Source: Triatoma infestans (Eukaryota > Arthropoda > Insecta > Hemiptera > Reduviidae). Taken from it: a DNA stretch of 64,000 nucleotides. Made by a program: the position numbers and the translations under genes. The first letter of the stretch is position 1. The number at the start of each line of letters is the position of its first letter. The notes under the pieces were generated by a model. That model made no database searches, had not been told where the DNA came from, and was given only the letters and a program-made list of their open reading frames with translations. The stretch is from positions 62,001-126,000 of the forward strand of contig JAAEAF010000396.1 in NCBI GenBank assembly GCA_011037195.1, in the 5' to 3' direction. Positions 22,311 to 33,229 of the stretch are shown here, piece by piece.

Positions 22311-22889
22311 AAATGCTTTTGTCTATACTTTGTTGATGAAAATTTAAAATATATTTTTTCTTCTGGAACGATCCTAAGAGAGAACTTTCCTAAGGGAAAG
22401 TAACTCTCGCTTTTCGAATCCTCAATTTACGAGCTATCATTCGGACCCAATTAACTCGTAAAGTCGGGAACTACCTAAATGTATCATCATGTAGAAATGA
22501 TGTATTTGTTTTGTAGTTAGTAGGCTCTAATCAATTTATTTGAATATAAATAAATAATTACTTAAATCTCTATTTTTGCAATAGCATGTTACAGAGAGTT
22601 GCCAGTTCTACAACCAAAAGTAAATAAATAAATAGTTTACAAAATTTCAAACAAAGGCCTAAGATAATACAGTTTCCAAAATAATAAATAAAAATATTAC
22701 AATACTTCTTATAAAAAAGAAAGAAATAATTACTTCTCAAAACAGTAAAAAAAACTTTAATAATGTAATTAAAAACTTTGCTCATATTATGGTCAAGGTT
22801 TATTAGTCAAGGTCATTAAGGTTTTCTTCTGATAGAATATTGAAGGCTTTTCAGCCTTCTTACAGTGTCAGGTTACCCTCTAGGGAAGA
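22311..22889. other. AT-rich spacer
   Basis: No gene or repeat family recognised. Minus-strand frame 22,570-22,785 is a low-complexity F/Y/L-rich chance frame. Confidence 0.5.
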
Positions 22890-23800
22890 TTAGTCAAGAT
22901 TGTGCCCGTCTGGTGTTATATCTGATAATTACCTTCGGTGTTACACGGCCGGTTCCAGAATGGATGGAAGGTGTGGAGCTGCGATCCTTTTTGAGACCGG
23001 AGATCATTTGACAGTATCTCTTGGTGAATGGACAACAGTCTTCCAGACTGAGGTTTATGCTATTCTTTGTTGTGTCTTGGATGAGAGGGTACGTAACACT
23101 AACTTAAAAGGTGTTTGTATTTGCTCGGACAGCCAGCCAAGCTGCGCTGAAGGCGCTGAGTTCATGTGTCTTCACTTCTAGGTTGGTGTTAGAATGTTCT
23201 AAAAGACTAGAAGAGCTTTCTTCTCTGAAGGATGTGCTTCTAGTCTGGGTGAGGTCACAATTTTTGGAAATGAGGAGGTGAATAGGTTTGCCAAATTAGG
23301 CGCCGCTCTTCCTTTCATTGGTCCCGAGCCTGCTGTTGGCGCATCTTTTGGTACATGTCTGTCAGGCTTCCAGACATGGACAGCTTCAGAGCACTCATCC
23401 TTATGGATGAGCTCAGTTGGTTTTCGGCAGTCCAAAATGCTCATCGGGGCTCCCAAGTTGCTGTGTTTTTCACGGGGCTCTCTCAGGCATCTGGTTGGAT
23501 CTCTTACTGGACATTGTGGTTTAAGGAGGCATCTCTACATAATAGGGATCATGCCGTAGAGTCTGTGAGACAGAGGAGGAAACACCCATCCATCTTATGA
23601 CTGATTGCCTGGGTTGTAGGAAATTAGGTTCAGGATCTTTGGTCGGAATAGGATGTCTGTGGAAGAGCTTAGGCTATTTCCGCTTAAGGTTATTGTCCGA
23701 TTTATTCGGACTGCGGTGAAACTTAGATGGATTAGATCGGGGTCTGGATTTTTGTTCTAGACCGGTTTGTTGCTGTTTTTCTTGGGGGTTGCTATATGAC
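22890..23800 (+). pseudogene. Non-LTR retrotransposon 3' end: RNase H and C-terminal zinc knuckle, decayed
   Basis: Plus-strand frames encode CYTAGSRMDGRCGAAILF and LGEWTTVFQTEVYAIL, then CICSDSQ. These are the RNase H motifs, with the first catalytic aspartate (TDGS) changed to TAGS. Further on, VWV and ETEEETPIHLMTDCLGC match the C-terminal Cys/His motif of such LINEs. Multiple frameshifts. It ends at a (TAA)n tract, the expected 3' tail. Only the last quarter of the element is present, i.e. it is 5'-truncated. Confidence 0.75.
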
Positions 23801-23801
23801 A

Positions 23802-23883
<82 letters not shown>
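23801..23883. repeat. (TAA)n microsatellite between two converging LINE 3' ends
   Basis: Two pure TAA runs separated by TTAATAAT. The left one fits the tail of the plus-strand LINE, the right one the tail of the minus-strand LINE. Confidence 0.85.
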
Positions 23884-23884
<1 letters not shown>

Positions 23885-25695
23885 GTTACAGTCCTTGACC
23901 GACAAAATATTATAAATATTATCATTTTCTGTATAATATAATTATTTAGTAATGACTTTCTGTATCCACTGTGAGTAGGGCAAATAAGAAAATATGATGT
24001 AAAGTTTCTTTTTCTTTTAGATTAAACATTTCACATTTACTAGTTGTATCAATTGTATCCTTTGACCTATTAAAATAGATTCTAACGAGGTTTGTATTAA
24101 ATAACCTGAATTGTACTATTAGTCTTTGTAATTTGGTTGGAAACTTGATAACATAAAAGGATGTTATTTCTGTATTATACTTAGGTTATACTTGGAGTTG
24201 AAGATTCGCTCAAAATCAACACAACCTAGATGATTCGTCCAAAATATTCTTCTTCTGCTTTAGCAGTTGCTCAGCGTCTGAGAAGTTGGATAAGTTACGA
24301 TACCCCAACTTGGTCATTATTTTACTAAGATAAAGAGAATAAGTTGTTCACTGTTGTTCCTGATTGTTTTTTAGGAATTACATTATTCACTTCACACCAC
24401 ATATAAATCCTTACTTTTAAGATATATGTAAATATTTTTGTAACAGTAAATAATGCGATACTGCTATAGTTGGGATCGGATTATCTCCTTTCTTAAATAG
24501 GACCGTAAAGGTAGTGTTGGACCACGGATCAGGCAACTTTTCCGAACAAAACACAGTATTGTATAGATTGAAGAGATAGTGTTCCCACTCAGCATTAAGA
24601 TTTTTAAATTGTTAATAAGGTAAATGCCATTCCCGAAACTTTGGTTATTTTTGCAGGAAGAGATGCAAGATTGTAGCTTCCCAGCTACAATGTTATTTCT
24701 GAATCGAGAAGCGGAACTCCTATATTGAAATAGAAAGTGATGTTTTCTTCCAAATCATGGTAAAATTTATTAAAATAATCTAGCCAATCGTCAATTTCTA
24801 TAGGATTAATAGTTGGTGGCCTACCAGAGAATTTTTTTATAATGCCTCAAAACTGCTTTGAGTCCTTGAACTGGGAAAAATCAGATAATAATTTATTGTA
24901 ATAATTTTTTTTTTTAATAAAATTAACATACTCATTTTTTAAATTGTGTGTAAATAGCAAACGACTCTTGGGAAAAGCTTGATTTTCTTACATTTTTATA
25001 GAGTTGCTTCAATTGTTTATTGCGTATTTTGCAGTCTAAGCAAACCAAAGTTAGTTCCTATTGTACAAATTATAATTACTGTAGTTATTTATTTTGAGCG
25101 TACCACATTCTTTTGACATTACATTCATTGTAATTTTAAAGTTATATATAAATTATTTACTTCTATACTATTACATATTATCATAAAGTTTTAATAAAAG
25201 ATTGAAAATTATACTTTACTCTGAATCCTATTTTATTACAGAATGCTCTTAAAAACTATGTGCCTGTTCTAAAACACGATTATTACAAATAGGTATAACA
25301 TACTAAGATGAATCGCATTATAGAGAGAAATTCAAAACAGTTGATAACTTTAAGATCATCTATAAATTTTAAACCAAATTCATTCACTCATGCCATATGA
25401 ATCAAGCTCTTTCCAACAGTAGAAATGGACGTGAAATGAGCAGGCCTGTCAAATCTAGTTCGGGCGTTTCAAAATTTAAATTATCCATTGCTTCGAGAAG
25501 CATGGTTTTCTTCTTATTTTGTTTATCGTCTTGGGAAAGTCTTGGCTACTCCAATATTGAATCACAAATTATACCTTCTTCAGATAACTCTAGGTTCCCT
25601 ATCCTGCAGTTAAAGTCTCCTACAATAACAAACACCGTGTCAGTGGGCAAAATTTCCTTCAGATGGCCGATTTTCTCAATAAAAAGCTCAATAAA
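23884..25695 (-). pseudogene. Minus-strand LINE, 3' part and endonuclease core, heavily decayed
   Basis: Near the 3' end (24,000-24,170, minus) the translation shows KLQRLIVQFRLFN and CEMFNLKEKETLHHIFLF, a C-terminal Cys/His-type motif shared with the element at 35.4 kb. At 25,620-25,690 it shows VFVIVGDFNCRIGNLE, the endonuclease GDFN motif. Stops and frameshifts are frequent, and the RT catalytic YADD block is not visible, so it is probably deleted. The 5' part of the endonuclease lies beyond the satellite, at 27,320-27,620. Confidence 0.65.
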
Positions 25696-27315
25696 GTTAA
25701 AGATATTTTGAGATGGGCTCCAAATTCACACCCTCACACAAGAACATTGCTACCCACAATTAGTTTTACTATTAAACACCATTACTATTTTGAGATGGGT
25801 TCCAATATACACACTATCACGAGAGCAGTCTATCCACAATTAGTTTTACTATTAAACACCATTACTATTTTGTGACGGGCTCCAATATACACACTATCAC
25901 GAGTGCAGTCTATCCACAATTAGTTTTACTATTAAACACATTACTATTTTGAGATGGGTTCCAATATACACACTATCAGGAGAGCAGTCTATCCACAATT
26001 AGTTTTACTATTAAACACATTACTATTTTGAGATGGGTGCCAATATACACACCCTATCACGAGAACAGTCTATCCACAATTAGTTTTACTATTAAACACC
26101 ATTACTATTTTGTGACGGGCTCCAATATACACACTATCACGAGTGCAGTCTATCCACAATTAGTTTTACTATTAAACACATTACTATTTTGAGATGGGTT
26201 CCAATATACACACTATCAGGAGAGCAGTCTATCCACAATTAGTTTTACTATTAAACACATTACTATTTTGAGATGGGTGCCAATATACACACCCTATCAC
26301 GAGAACAGTCTATCCACAATTAGTTTTACTATTAAACACCATTACTATTTTGTGACGGGCTCCAATATACACACCCTATCACGAGAACAGTCTATCCACA
26401 ATTAGTTTTACTATTAAACACCATTACTATTTTGTGACGGGCTCCAATATACACACCCTATCACGAGAAAAGTCTATCCACAATTAGTTTTACTATTAAA
26501 CACCATTACTATTTTGAGATGGGTTCCAATATACACACTATCACGAGAGCAGTCTATCCACAATTAGTTTTACTATTAAACACCATTACTATTTTGTGAC
26601 GGGCTCCAATATACACACCCTATCACGAGAAAAGTCTATCCACAATTAGTTTTACTATTAAACACCATTACTATTTTGAGATGTGACGGGCTCCAATATA
26701 CACACTATCACGAGTGCAGTCTATCCACAATTAGTTTTACTATTAAACACCATTACTATTTTGAGATGGGTTCCAATATACACACTATCAAGAGCAGTCT
26801 ATCCACAATTAGTTTTACTATTAAACACCATTACTATTTTGTGACGGGCTCCAATATACACACCCTATCACGAGAACAGTCTATCCACAATTAGTTTTAC
26901 TATTAAACACCATTACTATTTTGTGACGGGCTCCAATATACACACTATCACGAGTGCAGTCTATCCACAATTAGTTTTACTATTAAACACATTACTATTT
27001 TGAGATGGGTTCCAATATACACACTATCAGGAGAGCAGTCTATCCACAATTAGTTTTACTATTAAACACATTACTATTTTGAGATGGGTGCCAATATACA
27101 CACCCTATCACGAGAACAGTCTATCCACAATTAGTTTTACTATTAAACACCATTACTATTTTGTGACGGGCTCCAATATACACACCCTATCACGAGAAAA
27201 GTCTATCCACAATTAGTTTTACTATTAAACACCATTACTATTTTGAGATGGGCTCCAATATACACACCCTATCACGAGAACAGTCTATCCACAATTAGTT
27301 TTACTATTAAACACC
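25696..27315. repeat. Satellite array, about 75-82-bp unit, about 20 copies, inside a LINE endonuclease
   Basis: Each unit contains CCACAATTAGTTTTACTATT, AAACACCATTACTATTTTG and a variable ATATACACACTATCACGAG segment. Variants (GAGATGGGTTCC / GTGACGGGCTCC; ACACTATC / ACACCCTATC) recur in a mixed order, and some multi-unit blocks repeat, hinting at higher-order duplication. Both flanks are one LINE endonuclease on the minus strand, and the first unit reads into its frame. Confidence 0.9.
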
Positions 27316-27620
27316 AATCATTAGTTTCCATTAAAGAAATTTGAGAATTTCTTTCTTTCCTATAAAATACTCGTATTACAATTCCACCGCAGGGTCAATC
27401 AAATTTTGAGTTCTTTAACGCTTTTACATGAAAATAAAAATAATTGCTTAAAAAGTGGATATGTTCATCGCATCATCAGAATACCAAGTTTCAACAAAAC
27501 AGAAAATATCATTACTTGAGAATAATTCAATTTTACAAGGGCTTAAATATATATTATGTAAATTATAATACCAGATATATTACAGAAAATGATATTAAAT
27601 CTTAACTGATCATGAAATTT
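27316..27620 (-). pseudogene. LINE endonuclease, N-terminal part, interrupted by the satellite
   Basis: On the minus strand: NDIFCFVETWYSDDAMNIST (27,460-27,530), the endonuclease ETW motif, then IVIRVFYRKERNSQISLMET leading into the satellite at 27,315. It is the upstream half of the endonuclease whose GDFN motif is at 25.65 kb. Confidence 0.65.
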
Positions 27621-28118
27621 ACACATTTTCTTCTGCAGCTTTCCATCACTTTCAGATTGAATCTTTTCTTGTTTGAAAACGAAAGGCCTTGAACTTATCT
27701 TTCCTAGCTTCTTATTTTTTCAATTTATTGAATTTATTTGATTATATAATTCAATTAAACCGACAGACGAGATGTAATTATCGTTGCTCGTCTAAGATCC
27801 TAATGTTTATTGGGGTGGGAAAAGGAAGGCCATTTATAATTATGCAATACCTTCAAGGTAGAAGGCGACATGCCTTGCCGTTTCAACTTCATCAGAAGTT
27901 CATTTCTCTTTTTATTGTGACTAAAACAGGGTCATAACTTTACTTCTTGTGTCCACAAATTTCAAAACTGTCAACGTCGTCGAATATTTACATAATATAC
28001 TCTTAAAACAATTACATATATTCTAAGGGTAAAAGCATCACACATTTCTTCTCTTGACGTAGATTTAAGACGTACTATCTTGCATCCGAAATTATACAAA
28101 AAATAAATAAACATATAA
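27621..28118 (+). other. Upstream region of the CRAL-TRIO gene
   Basis: AT-rich with no recognised repeat. Any promoter or 5' untranslated region of the following gene should lie here, but I cannot pick a transcription start from sequence alone. Confidence 0.4.
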
Positions 28119-28518
28119 ATGGTCTTCAAAAAACTGACCGATGAAGAGAAAGATGCGATATTGGCCGAAGTTGGTTACACTAGGAGACAGCTGGACTCAG
28201 ATCTGGAGCACATCAAGGACTGGCTGAAACTACAGCATCATCTGCCTCCATCGAGGTTGACAGGTAGGCCGCTTTCTTATCCTTTTCTTACTGATCTAAC
28301 ATAATTATTGATTTATTTAGTCCGTTAGATGGATCTTATATGTGTACTGGGTTAATAGAGAGTGATTCCTTTCTGAAGATGTATCTGACTGGATGTAAAG
28401 GAAGTCTGGAGAAAGTGAAAAGGAAATTAGATAATTACTATACGTTCAGGAGTCACAGTGAAATATTTGAGTGTCGAGACCCGTTTGATCCAGGCTACGC
28501 CGAAATGAGAGAAATATT
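28119..28518 (+). CDS. CRAL-TRIO domain protein, first two coding exons (partial gene)
   Basis: Seen: exon 1 28,119-28,263 (ATG in AAATGG context; MVFKKLTDEEKDAILAEVGY...), donor CAG|GTAGGC, 65-bp intron, acceptor TTAG at 28,328. Exon 2 is 28,329-28,518, ending at donor ATT|GTAAGT. The phase-1 junction keeps the frame; the earlier AG at 28,320 would introduce a stop. The product matches the helical CRAL-TRIO N-terminal region: IKDWLKLQHHLPPSRL, then ESDSFLKMYLTGCKGSLEKV, then KLDNYYTFRS. Known: this family (alpha-tocopherol transfer protein-like, clavesin-like) binds small lipids. The lipid-binding CRAL-TRIO domain itself would be in later exons, none of which I found. Intron 2 enters an R-A copy about 40 bp downstream. 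It may be a real gene with a very long intron or a truncated copy. This is the only cellular gene recognised here. Confidence 0.85.
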
Positions 28519-28555
28519 GTAAGTCCCAGCAGTATATTCTCACTGCAACTCTCAC

Positions 28556-29162
28556 AGGAACTTTTTACTTTCTCTTACTCCTGGTTAAGTATGGCATCGT
28601 GGCAAAATTTCGAAACTGATTTTCACTCTGGGTATGCATGTGTTCTGAGATCCTTTGAGAAAGACAAAAATGTTTTTAGCGAATGGTCTGTGTGTATGTG
28701 TGTGTGTGTGTGTAAACAAAATATCTCATAGACGATGGTAGGAAGCTCAAATCTGGTTCCGTTTAGCCAATACCACCGCATCAAGCAAGATCTTTAGGGT
28801 AAAACCCACCAACCGGAAGTTATTGATCTTTTTTTTCAGTTTCTCGCGATTTCCTCAAAAACTGATCCAACGGTTTTCTTATGACTTCGTATACTACCTC
28901 AACACTTCAATAACTCTCACTTTATTTGAAACATTGTCCCGGGGATATTCATTGTAGAGCATTCTATGGATTCTGTGTAATTTAAATGTTATTTGAATCT
29001 GTGTAATGTTTTTGCGCTCTCCTTTGGATTACAGTGTCAACAAGTTCTGTTTCTACCCGCCAAGGGTAGTAGTCAACATGTACCCCATCATCTCTTTTTA
29101 TAATTATATCACAAGCAGTAAGAGAAAGTCGCCAGAGCGTTTCACACTAGATTTTTATTCGC
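28556..29162 (+). repeat. R-A copy, plus strand, both ends visible
   Basis: Starts TTTTTACTTTCTCTTACTCC and ends near AGTAAGAGAAAGTC ... TTTCACACTAGATTTTT. A short (GT)n lies near 28,688-28,712. It shows the subterminal inverted pair (ACTTTCTCTTACT / AGTAAGAGAAAGT) in one copy. It lies in intron 2 of the CRAL-TRIO gene, if the gene continues. Confidence 0.7.
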
Positions 29163-29952
29163 AGCAATATTACTTCAAATTTTATTGAACTAAAAATTAA
29201 ACAAAGAACGAAATTCTGGTGAGAAATACACGACTTCTACAGTTCATATATTTCTACTTGAAAATTTTGTGCGAATTGCCTTCACAATAACAGCGCTGAA
29301 GGAAAACTGTCATTATAAGTGTTACCGGTGTGTTGGAGCGCTGCCTCACAATGTCGGTCACTTTCGGGTAAACCATATGGGAAAAAACTGTGAAAACATT
29401 GGATAATTGATAGTCACTGAAACGATCTATTAATATTGATTTTAGTGAAGTTTACCTCTATGTCAGATAATAAACAATAATAAAATTTAGTTTTAAATGG
29501 AAGATTCTTCTCGACCGTCCTTAAATAATGGATAAGGATTGTGAGATTCGTTTTTTTTTTGTATTATTAAAAAAAAACAGATCTCATTATCCTTATCGAT
29601 TATTTAGTTTAAATTACATATATATATATATATTAATAATATAAATATATATATATATATATATATTTAATTATTATAATAATTAAAAATATATAAATGT
29701 TTATTGTATAAAATGCCTTTTAAAGTCTCATAAATTTTATCTTTTCTAATTTATTCTTTAAAATTCTAATTTTATTCAAGGTTGGAATTTTTTCTAGTTT
29801 TTTTATTTTCTGAGTAACCTGGGAATTCCGGTGAAACAGGAAATGGTTATGTAGTAGTAGAGTTAAAAAAAAATAAATAAATAAAAAGTATTAATTTTTC
29901 TAATTTTAATTTTAATTAATTTTCTTGCATTCTATATTATTATTGTTACTGT

Positions 29953-29996
<44 letters not shown>

Positions 29997-30225
29997 CGAA
30001 CAGACTATCTTATAAACGAAAAGTCGCACGAAGGATTTATATAGCTGCATTTAAGTTCAACTTATCATCAAGGTGAAAACTCTTTGAGATCGCCTTATCT
30101 CTTTTTATCAGCTATCACCTACTAGCTATTATTTAGCTATTTATTGTAGCTCTTTTTTATCAGCTATGTCGGTCTCTTCTCTTCACCGCCACTCTCTCCT
30201 TCTTCCCTCTTCTCTTCATCGTCAC
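29163..30225. other. AT-rich spacer with hairpin and microsatellites
   Basis: Contains an imperfect hairpin at about 29,537-29,602 (ATAAGGATTGTGAGATTCG paired with the reversed right side, T/A-rich stem, short loop), a (TA)n region at 29,617-29,665, and (GT)n passing into (GC)n at 29,953-29,998. No gene recognised. Confidence 0.6.
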
Positions 30226-31226
30226 TGTTGGTACCAGTGGAAGAAGGACTTAGTCCGGTACTCAACAATTAAAAAGATAAAAAATATGTGTGGCCTAGTA
30301 AGGCTCTGCAGACTGCGAACAGTATAGGGTGGTCCTGAAAAGAGCCACTACCTGACTAAGGGCAATTCTATGCTGGTGGCGCTGTCCAGCGAGTAGGTTG
30401 GTGTGGCCCTGAAAAGAGCCGCACACTCTACTCGTTCGTCGAAGAAGGTAAGTGAATTGCGCCGCCCTGGTAGGGCTGTGCAAGCTCGCAGTAAGTGAGT
30501 CGAGGTGTCCCTGAAAAGGGCTGTAAGCGTGTGTTTGGTAGCCGGCTTTGGGAGCCCCGGCAGCGTGGCCAACACCCCGGTAAACCCCGGTACCGGTACC
30601 TGCTGACCTCCCACACACTAGTACCTCTAACTGCGGCTGCACTCGTGGCTTGTCCTTAGCCCGCGGTCTATACTGGTCCGCCTGCTTGTAGATTCCAAAG
30701 CTGTATTTCAAGCTCGAGCTCCTCTGTGTCCTTAGCCAGCCGGCTATGATGGTTCCAGGTCTGTTGACTGCTGTATCTTGAATCTTGTGGCACCTCCAGT
30801 AGTTATAGATGAGTAAGTGATCAAGTATATTTTGTTGGTGGTTAAAGACTTGTTCAACTGCTCCTCTATAGAGAATATTTCCAGCAAGCTATGTATAGCA
30901 GCTTAGATGGCAAGTTCAACCTCTCGGGTCGATAAAAATGTGAATGCTGGCTGTGCTCAAAGCACCGCCTTATATACTGGCGACGACGGTGTCGCCGTCT
31001 ATGAGCCAAGCCCTGAACCAATCTGGTGCATCCTAAAAAGGACTGTTAAAATGTGGCAGTGTTGCCTTTATTTATATTTTATATAAAAGTGTTTATTTCA
31101 AACAAAACATTCATTAAAATACACATTTAAGTAAAATATACATTGGAATTACAAATTATACATTTAATGTTAAGACATAATACGAGAATGTTTTGATTAA
31201 ACATCAATTAGGTTGGTACTCCAACA
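30226..31226 (-). mobile_element. Gypsy-type LTR, 1,001 bp (3' LTR of the minus-strand element)
   Basis: Bounded by TGTTGG at 30,226 and CCAACA at 31,226, an inverted TG...CA pair. On the minus strand it is immediately preceded by the purine-rich AGGGCGGAGGCA, a good polypurine tract, and by the end of pol. Its GC-rich middle contains several repeats of CCTGAAAAG.GC (30,333-30,520), which produce spurious open frames on the minus strand. No second LTR occurs in the window. Confidence 0.8.
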
Positions 31227-31248
31227 TGCCTCCGCCCTAATCGAAACA

Positions 31249-33180
31249 TTACGTCTCGAAACGTATTGGCGGTCTGATAGTCCTTTTTGGTCGGATCGTC
31301 TGAGTTTCTTCCTTCTCCTCCGTGGTCCCTCCTGTGGTAGGTTCCGGCGGATCTTCAGCCCAAATGTATGCCGGTTTGAGGCGATCTAGGGAAACTCTGA
31401 CTTCTCTATCTGACAATTGTAGCTTGGCCGTCTTGTCATTCCTTTCCAGGACAGGATGTGGTCCAGAGTATGGTGGTGTTAACGACTTCTTGCCGACCTC
31501 TTCTCGCATAAATACATGCGTACATTTGCCCAGGTCGGGGCTGACAGAATTTCCCTGGGGTAGGACTTATCGTGCGGGCCCATTCCTGCCGCAATAGCTG
31601 CAGATCAGTCGAGTTGGTAGTCCGAGGAGGCATGAATATCTCTCCAGGCAAACGTAGTGGCTGTCCAAAGACCGCTTCTGCTGCACTTAGCCCAGTAGTC
31701 CTCCTTAAGGCTGATCGTAGTCCTAGAAAGATAGTTGGCAAGGACTTGGTCCATTTGTTGGCCTCTGCTAATCTTGCACGTAGTGCATTCTTCAGTGAGC
31801 GGTGCCATCTCTCTATCATCCCACTGCTCTGTGGGTGGTAAGCTGTCGTCTTTAGATGCGTGATCCCCAAGAGTTGAGCTAGCTGTTGGAACAGAGCGGA
31901 CTCAAATTGTCGTCCTCTATCTGTCGTTAGGCGGACAGGTACTCCAAAGCGAACGATTCAGTGCCGGTAAAATGCCTCAGCTACTACAGTGGCGGTGATG
32001 ATACCCAGTGGTACTGCTTCAGGCCATCCTGTTGCTCGGTCGATCATGGTAAGGCAGTATTCCTTATCCTCCGATGGTGGTAGAGGTCCAACCAGGTCTA
32101 AGTGCACGTACTCGAATTTCGTTGCATGCATGAAGGTGCCATAAGGAGTAGAGGTATGGCGATGAACCTTGGCTCTTTGACAGGGCACACAGGCTTTAGC
32201 CCAAGCTCCTACCTCCTTCAGCATGTTTGGCAGGAAAAATCTGTCGGCTACAAGTTTCTTGGTGGTCCTGATTCCTGAAACTAAGGTTGTGCAGCTTCTC
32301 AAATGCCGTCCTCCTGAGGCCAACTGGTATATACGGTCGGGGCCTTCCCGTGGAAGTTTCGCAGTAGAGAGCGTAGTCCGTGCCAGGTACTGGGACCGTT
32401 TGCAGACGAAGAGTTTCCCTTTGCTCCTGGGTTTCAATTTCCTTGTCCCCTCTTTGGGCATCCGACAGCTTCTGGAAGTGGTCTAGCACCGTCACCTCTC
32501 CAATCCTGGATAGGGTATCAGCCTCGATGTTCTCGTCCCCACACTGGTATTGAATATCCGTGGTGAACTGTGAAACGAAGTTGAGTTGTCTCAGCCTTCT
32601 GGGACACAAAGTCTTGTTGTTCTGTAGCATAGCATGCGTCAGCGGCTTGTGATCGGTAATGATGGTAATATTTCTTCCTTCAATGATGGGTCTGAAATAT
32701 CGTACACCTTCGAACACAGCTAAGAGCTCTCGGTCGTATGTGCTGTAGTTTTGTTGCGCCTTGTTCAATGCTTTAGAGAAAAAACCTAAAGGCCGTAGTT
32801 CACCGTCTTCCATCTGTTGCAACACTGCTCCCAAACCGATGTTGCTGGCATCACAGGCTAGGATTAGCGGAGCGTCTGGTGAGGGGTGCGCTAGACATGC
32901 TGCTTTAGCAAGAACTTCTTTGGTTTTTTCATAGGCCGTATCTGCCTCTGCGGTCCAAACGATTTCCGTCTTGTCTCGGCGCTTGGCGTTGTGAAGGTAC
33001 TTGTTTAGCTCCCGCTGTGTTGTAGCTGCGTTTGGTAGGCACTTTCTATAGAAGTTTACCATGCCTAAGAACTTTCTCAGCTCGTGGATAGTGGCTGCCT
33101 TGGGTAATTCCCGTATAGCTTCACCTTGTCCTGTAGTGGGCGAATTCCTTCTTCTGTGACTGCGTATCCGAAGATATTAC
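31249..33180 (-). pseudogene. Gypsy pol, 3' half (RT thumb, RNase H, integrase), broken
   Basis: On the minus strand: FLGMVNFYRKCLP (RT end), then RNase H (LILACDASNIGLGAVLQQ, YSTYDRELLAVFEGVRYF, ITIITDHKPLTHAM). Then integrase: CVPCQRAKVHRH zinc part, VHLDLVGPLP first Asp, LTTDRG second Asp region near 31,920, [18 protein letters not shown] with the Glu. The C terminus ends RPPIRFET at 31,249, near the polypurine tract. Breaks: a frameshift near 32,210 in the integrase N terminus, an in-frame TGA near 31,955, and a shift near 31,500. Everything upstream of the RT thumb (gag, protease, RT catalytic part, 5' LTR) is missing at about 33,180. Family: Metaviridae (gypsy). Confidence 0.85.
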
Positions 33181-33229
33181 TTTCATGAATTACAGTGTGC
33201 AATTGATGGTTGTAGAATGGGTTAAGTTA

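Noticed and set aside
23674..23925. Ile/Tyr-rich 83-codon minus-strand frame
   Set aside because: Translation of the (TAA)n tract.
25696..27315. Possible CRISPR-like array (regular repeats with variable parts)
   Set aside because: The period is uniform and the 'spacers' are just variants of one monomer. The context is a eukaryotic LINE, so it is a satellite.
30295..30711. Overlapping minus-strand open frames up to 138 codons
   Set aside because: They lie entirely within the gypsy LTR and arise from its GC-rich internal repeats.
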